A DNA stretch of 64,000 bases from Echinarachnius parma (taxonomy: Eukaryota; Echinodermata; Echinoidea; Clypeasteroida; Echinarachniidae), in assembly GCA_037951105.1 (NCBI GenBank), contig JBAMJV010008319.1, forward strand, positions 1 to 64,000. The letters are read 5' to 3'. Positions 56,101-58,043 of this stretch are shown in pieces. Each line of letters starts with the position of its first letter. Position 1 is the stretch's first letter. The notes below the pieces were generated by a model. That model was not told where the DNA came from. It searched no databases and worked only from the letters and a program-made list of their open reading frames with translations. The translations under genes were made by a program, and so were the position numbers.

Positions 56101-56857
56101 GTCTTCGCTCTTGGATTTTTCCGTGAGGTTTATCATGCTCTTTCTTCAGATTTGAATCAGGCCACTTTGCCATGGTGACTTGTGTTCCTGTTTCCATGGA
56201 CTGTGATTTTGTTTTCCGAAAAACTTTGTTGGAATGGGGCTTGATTTTCTTCTTGTCGTTATTGTGAACACCAATTGAATCTGCGGCTCCATCACTGGCC
56301 GAATCTAAATCATCTGAAGATTCTCTGCAAAGCAAACTGTTCAACTCATCGAAATCATCGTCTTCAGACCTTAACCATGAACCTACTGTAGTCACACTCG
56401 GATCTGGTTGGTTTTTAATGCCATCATCTCCATCACCTCCTTTTTGATAAGCAGGTTGATAATCTTCTTTAACGTCTGTGTAACGCTCGTCCCTGCTTAT
56501 GTCCACACCGCCGTCGCTTGGGACTATCTTGCCATCACTTCTAGAGTCCAAGCTCTCATACTCCTTATCCAAGCTGGATTCACTTGTACCTCCATTTTGT
56601 TTTTCATAGATTTCTTCCTGATCACCTTCATCACTATCTTCATTATCCACTTCTGATCTATATAAGTCAGAGTCACTATTCAGAGTTGCACTACTCGGAT
56701 CTGCATCTATCTCTTCATCATCCACGCATGTTTCATCCGAGTCAGAGTCACTTATCACAGTTAGATTATTTGAATCTGTAGAGTCTTTCTTCTCGTCATT
56801 ATCATCATCACCATCACTATCAAGTGTCAGGTCTATTACTTCACTTGTATTTGCCAT
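4234..56857 (-). CDS. Senataxin/Sen1-type SF1 helicase gene, whole span (19 exons)
   Basis: Nineteen minus-strand exons with GT-AG borders join in phase: 56857-52814, 47554-47452, 40123-40014, 38510-38423, 34110-33896, 33449-33294, 32753-32607, 31625-31496, 30083-29979, 22813-22716, 19880-19830, 18915-18808, 15380-15214, 14725-14636, 14165-14052, 12004-11894, 11394-11304, 8456-8300 and 7504 downward. The joined product is about 2110 residues to the first stop at 7251, or roughly 2900 if the repeat and zinc-knuckle region belongs to it. Residues 1-1348 are low-complexity and acidic. Residues about 1350-1980 carry the helicase motif series of the UPF1/SETX family, whose members are ATP-dependent RNA or RNA:DNA helicases. 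The nearest family by motif spacing is senataxin/Sen1, but several residues diverge. It could be a lineage-specific paralogue. Nuclear location is inferred, not shown. Confidence 0.85.
5510..7240 (-). repeat. 171-bp coding tandem repeat, about ten units
   Basis: The GCAT of the shared ARIS/ARFS codons falls at 5522, 5693, 5864, 6035, 6206, 6375, 6546, 6717, 6885, 7055 and a degenerate 7225. The spacing is 171 bp except for 169, 168, 170 and 170, each shortfall being single-base deletions. The inner units are nearly identical, while the outer ones at 5522, 5693 and 7225 are diverged, as expected for an array that homogenises by unequal exchange or conversion. Confidence 0.9.
7251..7504 (-). 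CDS. Exon 19, 5' part: start of the C-terminal tail
   Basis: The acceptor TTCACATGCAG is in phase with exon 18. The frame gives ETRSAISAESRRSSRGSSA and continues to SVKSF, then TAG at 7253-7251, followed at once by two more TAG codons. Downstream of those stops the same frame resumes repeat-like sequence (DAQFSSAESD). So either the protein ends here, or the stops lie in a short intron or are an error. No AATAAA is seen on the minus strand between here and the zinc-knuckle region. Confidence 0.6.
8300..8456 (-). CDS. Exon 18: end of the helicase core
   Basis: 157 nt, acceptor GTGTTACAG, donor GTGGGT. It encodes INGDWRALLQDAERRRVLFH followed by a tail ending KPSPGTG. The W..LL.DA..R pattern closes the UPF1-like core. 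The C-terminal third is low-complexity and leads into the tail encoded by exon 19. Confidence 0.87.
8930..9712. mobile_element. Inverted-repeat element carrying the tRNA-like fragment
   Basis: gcgaatttttaaaccgtagg (near 8945-8992) recurs inverted at about 9645-9700, with both sides sharing the cagttgcca/tggcaactg and agcag/ctgct ends. The 650-bp middle has no ORF of interest. Confidence 0.6.
9084..9160 (-). repeat. tRNA-like fragment
   Basis: On the minus strand TGGCCTAATGG and GGGTTCGAATCC look like A and B boxes, but the anticodon arm and acceptor stem are not formed. Probably a SINE or tRNA relic inside a larger repeat. Confidence 0.5.
9713..11303. other. Intron sequence, no gene
   Basis: Rest of the intron between exons 17 and 18. 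Only a 19-bp near-palindrome (gggggccataatggccccc, about 10281-10299) stands out. The intron 7505-8299 and the intron 11395-11893 hold nothing recognisable. Confidence 0.6.
11304..11394 (-). CDS. Exon 17: motif VI (LTRA)
   Basis: 91 nt, acceptor TTTTGCAG, donor GTGTGT. It encodes GFLANPQKLCLALTRAQQSL, then IIVGNKDKLLQ. GFL..P..L..ALTRA...LIIVGN is an almost canonical motif VI. Its Arg is the arginine finger that reads ATP in SF1 helicases. Confidence 0.93.
11894..12004 (-). CDS. Exon 16: motif V (divergent)
   Basis: 111 nt, acceptor TTCTTGCAG, donor GTAAGC. It encodes GGVIKGSFVGKLDEYYGWQK, then DVIIISCGRTNDKPNPDG. DVIIISC.R.N is the end of motif V, usually VD.FQG.E.D.III.S.VR. The FQG is YYG here, so the conserved Gln is missing. 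Two further copies of this exon lie upstream at 12118-12228 and 12391-12463. Confidence 0.9.
12118..12228 (-). pseudogene. Open extra copy of exon 16 (motif V exon)
   Basis: This is the same length as exon 16 (111 bp), keeps the acceptor TTCTTGCAG and has no stop. It reads GVMKGGFVETLDEYYGGQKN then VILISCDCKND. The donor is gone: the GGGTAAGC of exon 16 is GAATTATTC here. If spliced in, it would read through to a stop about 20 codons later, giving a protein without motif VI. It could be a relic or an alternative last exon. Confidence 0.75.
12391..12463 (-). pseudogene. Partial third copy of exon 16
   Basis: The upstream two-thirds of the motif V exon recurs with several changes (cttctgccagccatagtac is shared), and the acceptor region is altered to a GCC-rich form. 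It looks decayed. Confidence 0.65.
12580..13960. repeat. GC-rich repeat block with poly-G/C tracts
   Basis: It contrasts with the AT-rich surroundings: long G runs at about 12591 and 13111 and a C run at about 13318, the duplicated phrase gatctagctttttgctaagg, and a CpG-rich section 13380-13780. ORFs exist on both strands but share no family motif. Probably a transposon remnant in the intron between exons 15 and 16. Confidence 0.5.
14052..14165 (-). CDS. Exon 15 of the helicase RecA2 domain
   Basis: 114 nt, acceptor AAATACAG, donor GTGAGA. It encodes SCSEADFISILMEVISSEKP, then ENTSVGVIAEDAEQKALLG. EA..I..L and the later VGVI...Q correspond to EA..V..L and IGVITPY..Q in UPF1/SETX. The Pro-Tyr of motif IVa is replaced by Glu-Asp. 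Two decayed partial copies lie upstream (14321-14358 and 14502-14593). Confidence 0.85.
14321..14358 (-). pseudogene. Relic of exon 15 start with its acceptor
   Basis: The first bases of exon 15 and its AAATATAG acceptor are repeated here with small changes, together with following intron sequence (attttattggagtcacc compared with tttactgatggagtcac). Confidence 0.6.
14502..14593 (-). pseudogene. Relic of exon 15, middle part
   Basis: About 90 bp match exon 15, sharing gcccacgcttgt, agagctgatgacttcc with one change, and gcttca. Changes break the frame. With 14321-14358 this makes exon 15 a three-member series. Confidence 0.65.
14636..14725 (-). CDS. Exon 14 of the helicase RecA2 domain
   Basis: 90 nt, acceptor TTCTACAG, donor GTAATT. 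It encodes ERVFTKKWQSFPLHPYMVFD followed by VIDNKQTTSQ. The FPLHPYMVFDV stretch matches the P..VFDV strand that follows motif IV in this family. It carries two bases over to exon 15. Confidence 0.87.
14726..15213. other. Intron between exons 13 and 14
   Basis: AT-rich, no repeat or coding signal recognised. Confidence 0.6.
15214..15380 (-). CDS. Exon 13: motif IV (TQYRM)
   Basis: 167 nt, acceptor GTATGCAG, donor GTAAGT at 15213. It encodes QSQELDFQWSMVDRVARNF and later HWETQYRMKTEVFEFPLAHF, ending FYQGRIQTSE across the junction. QYRM and FY.G.[IL].T are signature elements of UPF1-like RecA2 domains. A decayed copy lies at 15465-15572. The 3.16-kb inverted-repeat element sits in the same upstream intron. 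Confidence 0.92.
15465..15572 (-). pseudogene. Relic of exon 13 (TQYRM exon)
   Basis: About 108 bp match the upstream part of exon 13, sharing aaagacaatgcctt, tcaaagtt, cgtgcaa and attgaccac. The acceptor CTGCAG survives, but substitutions alter conserved residues. Confidence 0.75.
15589..18748. mobile_element. 3.16-kb TA-flanked inverted-repeat element with satellite arms
   Basis: The 49-bp ends AACAAGGCGATAGCCG...CATTCATGC (15589-15637) and their reverse complement (18700-18748) are nearly identical and flanked by TA on both sides. Inside each end is an array of a roughly 160-bp unit in opposite orientation: about four units at 15640-16240 and eight at 17540-18700 (marker ccctgcatctgtttgt). 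The 1.3-kb centre carries degenerate aaaatggcggccattttgga repeats. No transposase is seen. It lies in the intron between exons 12 and 13. Confidence 0.85.
16900..17500 (+). repeat. aatggcggccattttggat degenerate repeats
   Basis: Units of about 160-180 bp contain aaaatggcggccattttgg, cttgcatcact.gaaacctaa and cattaaaacatatgtttaga. They form the core of the 3.16-kb inverted-repeat element. Confidence 0.7.
18808..18915 (-). CDS. Exon 12: end of motif II and motif III
   Basis: 108 nt in phase 0, acceptor TCCACACAG, donor GTAAAT. It encodes ACHCPETDILLVLQCQARF, then LIMAGDQSQGIVHVRSK. AGDQSQ (about 1772-1777) is motif III (GDxxQ), with Gly, Asp and Gln kept. PET after the acidic motif matches the A.Q..EPE pattern of the family. 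Confidence 0.9.
18916..19829. other. Intron between exons 11 and 12
   Basis: Apart from the TGAA tract, 19480-19760 is a repeat-like stretch with aacccccc / ccccccccc ends and repeated attcgggcaaa / ttctggcaaaa words. No gene. Confidence 0.55.
19060..19110 (+). repeat. (TGAA)n microsatellite
   Basis: About twelve tgaa units in a row, in the intron between exons 11 and 12. Confidence 0.95.
19830..19880 (-). CDS. Exon 11: 17-codon exon with the first half of motif II
   Basis: 51 nt in phase 0, acceptor ACTTGACAG, donor GTAAGA. It encodes VVKDALEGRTFALIIDD. The exon stops inside the Walker B motif, which exon 12 completes as IIDDAC. In active relatives this is [VI]DEA. Here the catalytic Glu is replaced by Asp. 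Confidence 0.85.
20129..20644. mobile_element. TTAA MITE, family E
   Basis: Starts TTAA plus AAGGGGTAGTTTAG...TTTGGTATAGAGGGCGCT and ends ccaaaactgtactacccct. The right flank is TTGG, so one TTAA is lost. Relatives are at 44001, 44663 and 27499. Confidence 0.75.
20877..21672 (+). mobile_element. Decayed 3' end of an RTE/L1-like reverse transcriptase
   Basis: The plus strand reads QVEKFTYLGEIMSQNESTTE, RRIGKAM-like residues, then KVLVLSILLYGFETWTLKRE and MTCLSKFIGVTSMDRIKNTE. This is the typical C-terminal thumb and tail of non-LTR reverse transcriptases (F.YLG, SILLYG.ETWTL). In-frame stops, one at 21140, break it. The 134-codon stretch at 21268-21672 is its tail, not a gene. Confidence 0.8.
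21673..22715. other. Intron sequence, no gene
   Basis: AT-rich intron sequence between the reverse-transcriptase relic and exon 10. Nothing recognised. Confidence 0.55.
22716..22813 (-). CDS. Exon 10: motif Ic-like region
   Basis: 98 nt, acceptor GTCACAAG, donor GTATGT. It encodes RQRRGNDPDEIISAQILREA followed by DIVGCTPQDFEDV. ILREADIVGCT matches the conserved ...A.VVCTTL segment that precedes motif II in the family. Phase 0 at its end. The upstream intron (22814-29978) is the longest in the gene at 7.2 kb. Confidence 0.85.
22980..23480. repeat. tctgtctgtatgtctg tract and flanking repeat
   Basis: A short tctg/tatg tract, then unique-looking sequence ending gttcgcacgggtcctctagt. It looks like a non-coding repeat. 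No inverted ends found. Confidence 0.35.
24077..24497. mobile_element. TTAA MITE, family B
   Basis: Flanked by TTAA at 24077-24080 and 24494-24497, with ends GGGGACCACC and GGTGGTGGTACC. TTAA target sites are typical of piggyBac-type elements. The body shares atgcgttttccaatta and cgattcgttcg words with the other copies. Confidence 0.8.
24902..26764. mobile_element. 1.86-kb inverted-repeat element rich in accgaa/ttcggt words
   Basis: The ends TACCCCAGTCACACCGCAA (24902) and TTGCGGTGTGACTAGGGTA (26764) are inverted repeats. Both terminal regions are built of words such as ccgaatcc, gaccgac and tgtcgggg. A perfect 23-bp hairpin sits at 25049-25071/25082-25104 with a 10-base loop. A tRNA-derived SINE is nested near 26018-26330. 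No transposase is visible. Confidence 0.75.
26018..26330 (-). mobile_element. tRNA-derived SINE copy
   Basis: On the minus strand TATAACTCAGTTGATAAGAG and GGTTCGAATCCCGTTG are A- and B-box-like internal promoters of RNA polymerase III. The downstream body (atcacttcggtgatccct type) matches the 45.8-46.8 kb array. The tRNA acceptor stem does not pair, so it is not a working tRNA. Confidence 0.75.
27499..28232. mobile_element. TTAA MITE, family E, split by a second MITE
   Basis: The left end TTAA AGGGAGCGTTGAGTATTGGT is at 27499 and the right end CCAATACTCAACTATCCC TTAA is at 28232. The middle is interrupted by the element at 27711-28049. The host sequence around it occurs without the insert at about 48420-48560. 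Confidence 0.85.
27711..28049. mobile_element. 339-bp MITE with self-complementary ends
   Basis: The about 40-bp ends (AGAGAATGCTAGCGCG...TAGGTCCTCC) are inverted copies, and each end also folds on itself (GCTAGCGC-GCGCTAGC type). Internal sequence is CpG-rich. It is nested in the family E MITE. Confidence 0.85.
28963..29387. mobile_element. TTAA MITE, family B, inverted copy
   Basis: TTAA at 28963 and 29384. Ends AGGGTACCACCACCC and GGTGGTCCCCT. Orientation is opposite to the copies at 24077 and 34217. Confidence 0.85.
29690..29925 (+). mobile_element. 3' tail of a LINE with (TTTCAA)n end
   Basis: A T-rich 3' UTR-like stretch with AATAAA, followed by about four ttcaat/tttcaa units at 29894-29922. 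Short tandem tails after AATAAA are typical of truncated Jockey/CR1-like insertions. There is no coding part. Confidence 0.5.
29979..30083 (-). CDS. Exon 9 of the helicase core
   Basis: 105 nt, acceptor CTCACACAG, donor GTAAGT. It encodes VDNVVNGVRIVCVGSTKEAD, then LTPFFLSKLVRDH. VRIVCVG plus the following helix corresponds to the RIVRVG segment between motifs Ia and Ib in UPF1/SETX proteins. Phase is consistent on both sides. Confidence 0.85.
30084..31495. other. Intron between exons 8 and 9
   Basis: A 30-bp phrase (ctgactatgtatgcctggaa...) occurs at about 30524 and 30761, and tgaatattcatata recurs near 30360-30390. No coding or inverted-repeat structure. The intron 31626-32606 is also featureless apart from a CCA/CAT trinucleotide tract near 32543-32580. 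Confidence 0.5.
31496..31625 (-). CDS. Exon 8: motif Ia region
   Basis: 130 nt, acceptor ATCTAAAG, donor GTAGGC. It encodes DKKPYVDKLLVCAPMMRSRD followed by a basic helix. LLVCAP corresponds to motif Ia (usually LVCAPSN), which contacts the nucleic-acid strand. The usual Ser-Asn after AP is replaced by Met-Met. One base carries over to exon 9. Confidence 0.88.
32607..32753 (-). CDS. Exon 7: Walker A (motif I) of the SF1 helicase
   Basis: 147 nt in phase 0, acceptor TTCTGTAG, donor GTAAGT. It encodes IEPKLIDDCLSDILSAS, then CVIKLYEGPPGCGKTLFLAH. GPPGCGKT (residues about 1603-1610) is a complete P-loop with the catalytic Lys and following Thr. This is the strongest single piece of evidence for an ATP-hydrolysing helicase. 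A trinucleotide repeat (about 32543-32580) lies just beyond the donor. Confidence 0.93.
33294..33449 (-). CDS. Exon 6: stalk and linker before motif I
   Basis: 156 nt in phase 0, acceptor GTTAATAG, donor GTAAGT. It encodes MVVSLQHELNQIRAVLDFL, then NPLSRYIVDP. The helical LNxxR...L..NPL...I pattern is typical of the stretch before the Q motif in UPF1-like helicases. A clear Q motif glutamine is not visible in the sequence that follows. A decayed partial copy of this exon lies just upstream at about 33555-33631. Confidence 0.85.
33555..33631 (-). pseudogene. Relic of exon 6 start
   Basis: The exon 6 sequence atctgattcaactcatgttg recurs here with its neighbours, followed by a similar intron stretch (tagggtcta). 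The second copy is shortened and diverged. Confidence 0.7.
33896..34110 (-). CDS. Exon 5: helicase 1B-like beta-barrel region
   Basis: 215 nt, acceptor TGACCACAG and donor GTACAG. It encodes QYEATGSNQDLALQEGDLVL followed by a segment ending IIVPSNIQIE. The EGDLVL stretch and the strand-rich character correspond to subdomain 1B found before motif I in UPF1/SETX/IGHMBP2 helicases, which contacts nucleic acid and contributes to its specificity. Phase is consistent with exons 4 and 6. Confidence 0.85.
34217..34640. mobile_element. TTAA MITE, family B
   Basis: TTAA at 34217 and 34637. Ends AGGGGACCACCATGC and GGGTGGTGGTACCCT. Its right TTAA is also the left TTAA of the next element. Confidence 0.85.
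34637..34997. mobile_element. TTAA element, family C
   Basis: It starts at the TTAA shared with the preceding MITE and ends at TTAA 34994-34997. The left 160 bp (aacattgtc...aatccaat...gcggttccgtca) match 62957-63120. Confidence 0.65.
35153..35176. repeat. (TA)n microsatellite
   Basis: A run of about eleven ta units, in the intron between exons 4 and 5. Confidence 0.9.
35696..36263. mobile_element. 568-bp TTAA element, family D
   Basis: TTAA at 35696 and 36260 with inverted ends AGGGGAATTCC and GGAATACCCCT. No coding capacity. Confidence 0.8.
36838..36976. mobile_element. Truncated TTAA MITE, family B
   Basis: ggttccgtaagtggtgataa through tagtcccctTTAA matches the end of the copy at 28963-29387. 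Confidence 0.75.
36977..37677. other. Intron sequence, no gene
   Basis: Two half-decayed copies of a short phrase (attccataaactgttaggaa / attgaataaactgttaaggac) at 37126 and 37208. Nothing else. The stretch 36264-36837 shows only actgcttaag-type direct repeats. Confidence 0.5.
37678..38057 (+). repeat. Third copy of the hairpin-ended repeat
   Basis: It contains gacctttgacctcatgaccc, ttgagatcacgagaacgg and the end hairpin TGCCTCCG...CGGAGGCA at 38028-38055. It lies in intron 3-4. Confidence 0.75.
38202..38364. mobile_element. MITE, family A, second copy
   Basis: Shares ccgttgcagaaagagatgca, atcgattgtaagtt and the inverted end with the copy at 1165-1329, but is more diverged. It ends about 60 bp before the donor side of exon 4. 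Confidence 0.8.
38423..38510 (-). CDS. Exon 4 of the helicase gene
   Basis: 88 nt, acceptor TTTTATAG and donor GTAAAT. It reads VCTSPSVPARDYKWNGQK and on to ERGTNR, with one base left over that completes a Val codon with exon 5. It has no recognisable motif. The call rests on splice sites and matching phase on both sides. Confidence 0.75.
38640..39720 (+). repeat. Degenerate tandem repeat interrupted by the palindrome
   Basis: Units of about 170-190 bp share ggcagcatcacca, gtgtagatt, aagatgcac, aaatctgt.aa.aagtg and gaccctataaa.ga.ggaac. Four to five units are visible at 38660, 38800, 39210, 39370 and 39545. The palindrome lies in the unit near 38850. Confidence 0.75.
38858..39195. mobile_element. 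338-bp near-perfect palindrome
   Basis: CCCAGCTAGCCACCTGACG at the left is matched by its reverse complement at the right, and the arms stay complementary almost to the centre (catcatctcatgacatgatg, near 39030). The whole element could form a hairpin or cruciform. It sits inside a tandem-repeat tract. Confidence 0.9.
40014..40123 (-). CDS. Exon 3 of the helicase gene
   Basis: 110 nt, acceptor GCTATCAG and donor GTATGT. It encodes a basic, probably helical segment beginning ERPIFKNVLRN and ending LDYILMEIYEK, in phase 0 at its end. It lies where Sen1-family proteins have the stalk that precedes the 1B domain. Confidence 0.75.
40124..40829. other. Intron between exons 2 and 3, right of exon 3
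   Basis: Non-coding. Short ORFs lack homology cues. Confidence 0.55.
40830..40920 (+). repeat. atatagcgctta / taagcgcttta short repeat
   Basis: An ataataataata run followed by attttatatagcgcttaatg and cctctaagcgctttag, a dispersed short repeat style with a weak inverted pair (agcgctta / taagcgct). Confidence 0.5.
41020..41600 (+). repeat. Tandem repeat, about 190-bp period
   Basis: ctctgtaaactaaatattaa, ccatgactcgaccttt / caatgactcgacctttg and ggactatgatacaatatcca recur with a period of about 185-195 bp, followed by a decayed third unit. Confidence 0.75.
41622..42518. mobile_element. 897-bp TA-flanked element
   Basis: The ends CAGTCAAACCTGTCTA and AGCAGGTTTGACTG are inverted with TA on both outer sides. 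Both subterminal regions repeat gtggtcgctat...acaggtggtcg. A 17-18-bp direct repeat (tgtcaaattcggttgtga) is inside. No transposase. A related fragment lies at about 43250-43330. Confidence 0.8.
42841..43232. mobile_element. 392-bp MITE with TATA flanks
   Basis: Inverted ends AGGTTTTCCCGCTCAATTTT and AAAATTGAGCGGGAAAACCT, with TATA on both outer sides. Internal gaattcg words recur in both orientations. Confidence 0.85.
43395..43930. repeat. Repeat with catatttcccggac and accgggaaatat ends
   Basis: tttgcatatttcccggac at the left and taccgggaaatatg at the right form inverted ends, with an inner pair cacgctagcgtagccatttt / aaatggccaggctagcgtg. Related short fragments lie at 45125-45225 and 47235-47350. 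Confidence 0.6.
44001..44548. mobile_element. TTAA MITE, family E
   Basis: TTAA at 44001 and 44545. Ends AGGGATAGTTGAGGTTTGGT and CCAGAACTCAACTATCCA. Contains gagcatggtggagttataac, shared with 16540, 20565 and 28140. Confidence 0.85.
44663..45063. mobile_element. TTAA MITE, family E, inverted
   Basis: TTAA at 44663 and 45060. Ends AGAGATAGTTGAGTTTTGGT and ACCAAAACTCAACAATCCA. Opposite in orientation to its neighbour at 44001. Confidence 0.85.
45226..45789. other. Intron sequence, no gene
   Basis: AT-rich, with no repeat ends recognised. The stretch 46841-47451 holds long G and C runs (about 47049 and 47130) and a cccgggaaata-type fragment near 47235-47350. Confidence 0.5.
45790..45945 (-). 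mobile_element. Inverted partial copy of the tRNA-derived SINE
   Basis: The tRNA-like head (B box GGTTCGAATCC, A box TAGCTCAGTCGG on the minus strand) runs opposite to the adjacent array, which starts right after it. Confidence 0.75.
45950..46840 (+). repeat. Tandem array of three tRNA-derived SINE units
   Basis: Three direct units have tRNA-like heads at about 46139, 46428 and 46713, each with TAGCTCAGTCGGTAAGAGC-type A boxes and GGGTTCGAATCC B boxes. B boxes start at 46192, 46479 and 46765, a period of 286-287 bp. The loop reads CTAGCAA, giving an Ala-like AGC. Acceptor stems are not complementary. The body contains atcacttcggtgatccctcg. Confidence 0.85.
47452..47554 (-). CDS. Exon 2 of the helicase gene
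   Basis: 103 nt, acceptor TTTAATAG and donor GTATGT. It reads from REREEVEVPDH to FFPANVWNGS and leaves one base (G) for the next exon. Phase matches exon 1 (0) and exon 3 (needs 2). It starts the region just upstream of the helicase 1B fold. Evidence is splice sites, phase and the abrupt change from low-complexity to ordinary composition. Confidence 0.75.
47945..48720 (+). repeat. Larger repeat, copy 2, without the nested insertion
   Basis: It matches 26990-28510 except that agatacagtcaatattaagc is continuous where copy 1 carries the 734-bp TTAA insertion. It ends at a T-run beside the LINE 3' side. Confidence 0.8.
48922..51903 (-). mobile_element. Non-LTR retrotransposon ORF2 (endonuclease and reverse transcriptase)
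   Basis: An uninterrupted 993-codon ORF. Residues about 57-280 form an AP-endonuclease: LIMEVNIRGLRSN, ETFLD, GGGIAVYS, LVGDFNVHHEDW and SDHNPVL. Residues about 480-800 form a reverse transcriptase: YRPISLLSIISKVME, FGFRPGHST, ALDIKGAFDKVWH, VPQGSILGPLLFSVYIDD and the catalytic LYADDSTLYA. A thumb-like LGVTFDSKLTW follows. The order and length fit the Jockey/CR1 group. The element makes cDNA by target-primed reverse transcription. No ORF1 is found upstream, so the copy may be 5'-truncated. It sits in intron 1 in the same orientation as the host gene. The intact frame suggests recent insertion. Confidence 0.93.
51904..52813. other. Intron 1 between the LINE and exon 1
   Basis: Non-coding. A ccccacttccccacttcccc short repeat lies near 52002-52028. 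The LINE's 5' boundary is not marked by a target-site duplication I can see. Confidence 0.5.
52814..56857 (-). CDS. Exon 1: disordered N-terminal region with SIM-like and TQxF motifs
   Basis: One 4044-nt open exon gives residues 1-1348 from the ATG at 56857. It ends at CCCAAG with donor GTAGGC in phase 0, joining exon 2. The ATG is followed by G at +4. The N-terminal 550 residues are Asp/Glu/Ser rich. VIDLTLDSD (7-15) and LTVISDSDSD (32-41) match SUMO-interacting motifs: a hydrophobic core followed by acidic residues. TQPY (361), TQPF (383), TQAF (407), TQQF (876) and TQQF (1247) resemble the TQxF motifs of MDC1, which bind the RNF8 FHA domain when phosphorylated. Residues about 618-917 and 987-1288 are a diverged tandem duplication. 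The last 60 residues are Arg/Pro rich. No folded domain is visible. SUMO binding and damage signalling are inferences from short motifs. Confidence 0.85.
52994..55006 (-). repeat. Internal duplication inside exon 1
   Basis: Residues about 618-917 (DNA 55006-54107) and 987-1288 (53899-52994) align along their length, sharing VHNKFTSPTRKTESP / VHNEFTSPTRKTESP, DSTSSTTGP, EAEKGHKEKLHPPSTK and TQQFL. The offset is about 369 codons. Both copies keep the reading frame. Confidence 0.9.
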
Positions 56858-58043
56858 GAGCTACGTATAAGTATTGCATGTAAACTTGAGGATGATATCT
56901 TGTGATTTCCAAAAGTTTGAATGTCTTTTCAGTAAATTCTACTAATAGTTGATGGATCAGCAAATTCTATATTTGAAGAGCTCAGGACAATCAAGAGAAT
57001 AGGTTGCGGGTGCCTTCATCCGTGCACTACGCGATCCACGAAGCAATCTGTAGTAAAAGATAATAATAATAATAATAATAATAATGGCAAATACATCAAT
57101 TTAAAAACAATTAACAAACACAAAAAAAAAATAGAATGCAAAGGATGTTTTTGTTTAATGTAAACAAGAATGTAGCTTGTAATGCTAAGAACAATGACAT
57201 TCTGAATAAATTGAACCGAAATTGGGCTTCATCATTCCCACAAAGTTACGATACTGGATACGATACGACACTCACTCACAAAAAAGTGGCCTCGACTTAA
57301 ACCTGGTTATTCTGCATAGTTAATGACCCTATGTTTTATGAAAATGTACGGAAATCATATCTATACAGATTGTGATTGCACAATGAATTACTATATTGGA
57401 ACTGGATGATCACAAGAATTTTGCCGAGTATATACTCCCCCAAATGATGTAAGTTAACTTCAATTTTATGTCCTAATTTAAAATTCAAATCACAATAAAT
57501 CTCTAACAAACGCCTGTCTTAAAACGTACAATTCACTGAATACACGATTCGGTATCCTCACTTTGAACACGCGCAGAGAGTAACTGTATGATGTATTGTT
57601 GTGCACAGTGTATGCATATAAACATCTGCTATAAATAAATGAACTAGTAAAAAAAAAGTACAAAACGCATTGTCATAACTCACCCGAGAAATGCTAAAAA
57701 TATGAGCTCTACAACGGTTCTATGACATCAGTGTACAAGCCTTGTTTTCCTGAAGGGTTAATAGAAAACATGGTTTATTGTTAGCCAGATATGCAAGGTA
57801 GCTGCCACCTTTGTGTGCATGCACTGTGTGCAGACTTTGCCAAGAATGAATGAATGAAATTCAAATCATAATACTAATAAAGACCATACAACTGTTCAAT
57901 ACATGGCCATGCGTGTGGGAATCCCCACTTCTCATTCGGTCCGTGGGAACAGGTGTAATTGCACTAGTAAGAGGATTTGTGAAGTTTGATTTTCAAGGTT
58001 GACACTCACTCAATACTGGGCATGGGAAGTGACAATCAATATA
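56858..58043. other. Upstream region of the helicase gene
   Basis: It must contain the 5' UTR and promoter, but no TATA box or clear upstream exon can be assigned. An AG (ATACGTAG) 3 bases before the ATG could be an acceptor for a non-coding first exon. The part 57480-57600 resembles 62825-62945 (attcactgaatacac, cagagagtaactg), a diverged direct repeat flanking the element cluster. Confidence 0.5.
57060..57084 (+). repeat. (ATA)n microsatellite
   Basis: About eight ata/taa units, upstream of the gene start. Confidence 0.9.

Noticed and set aside
53176..56781. Plus-strand ORFs and a 99-codon minus ORF over exon 1
   Set aside because: Antisense or alternate-frame reading of the large coding exon.
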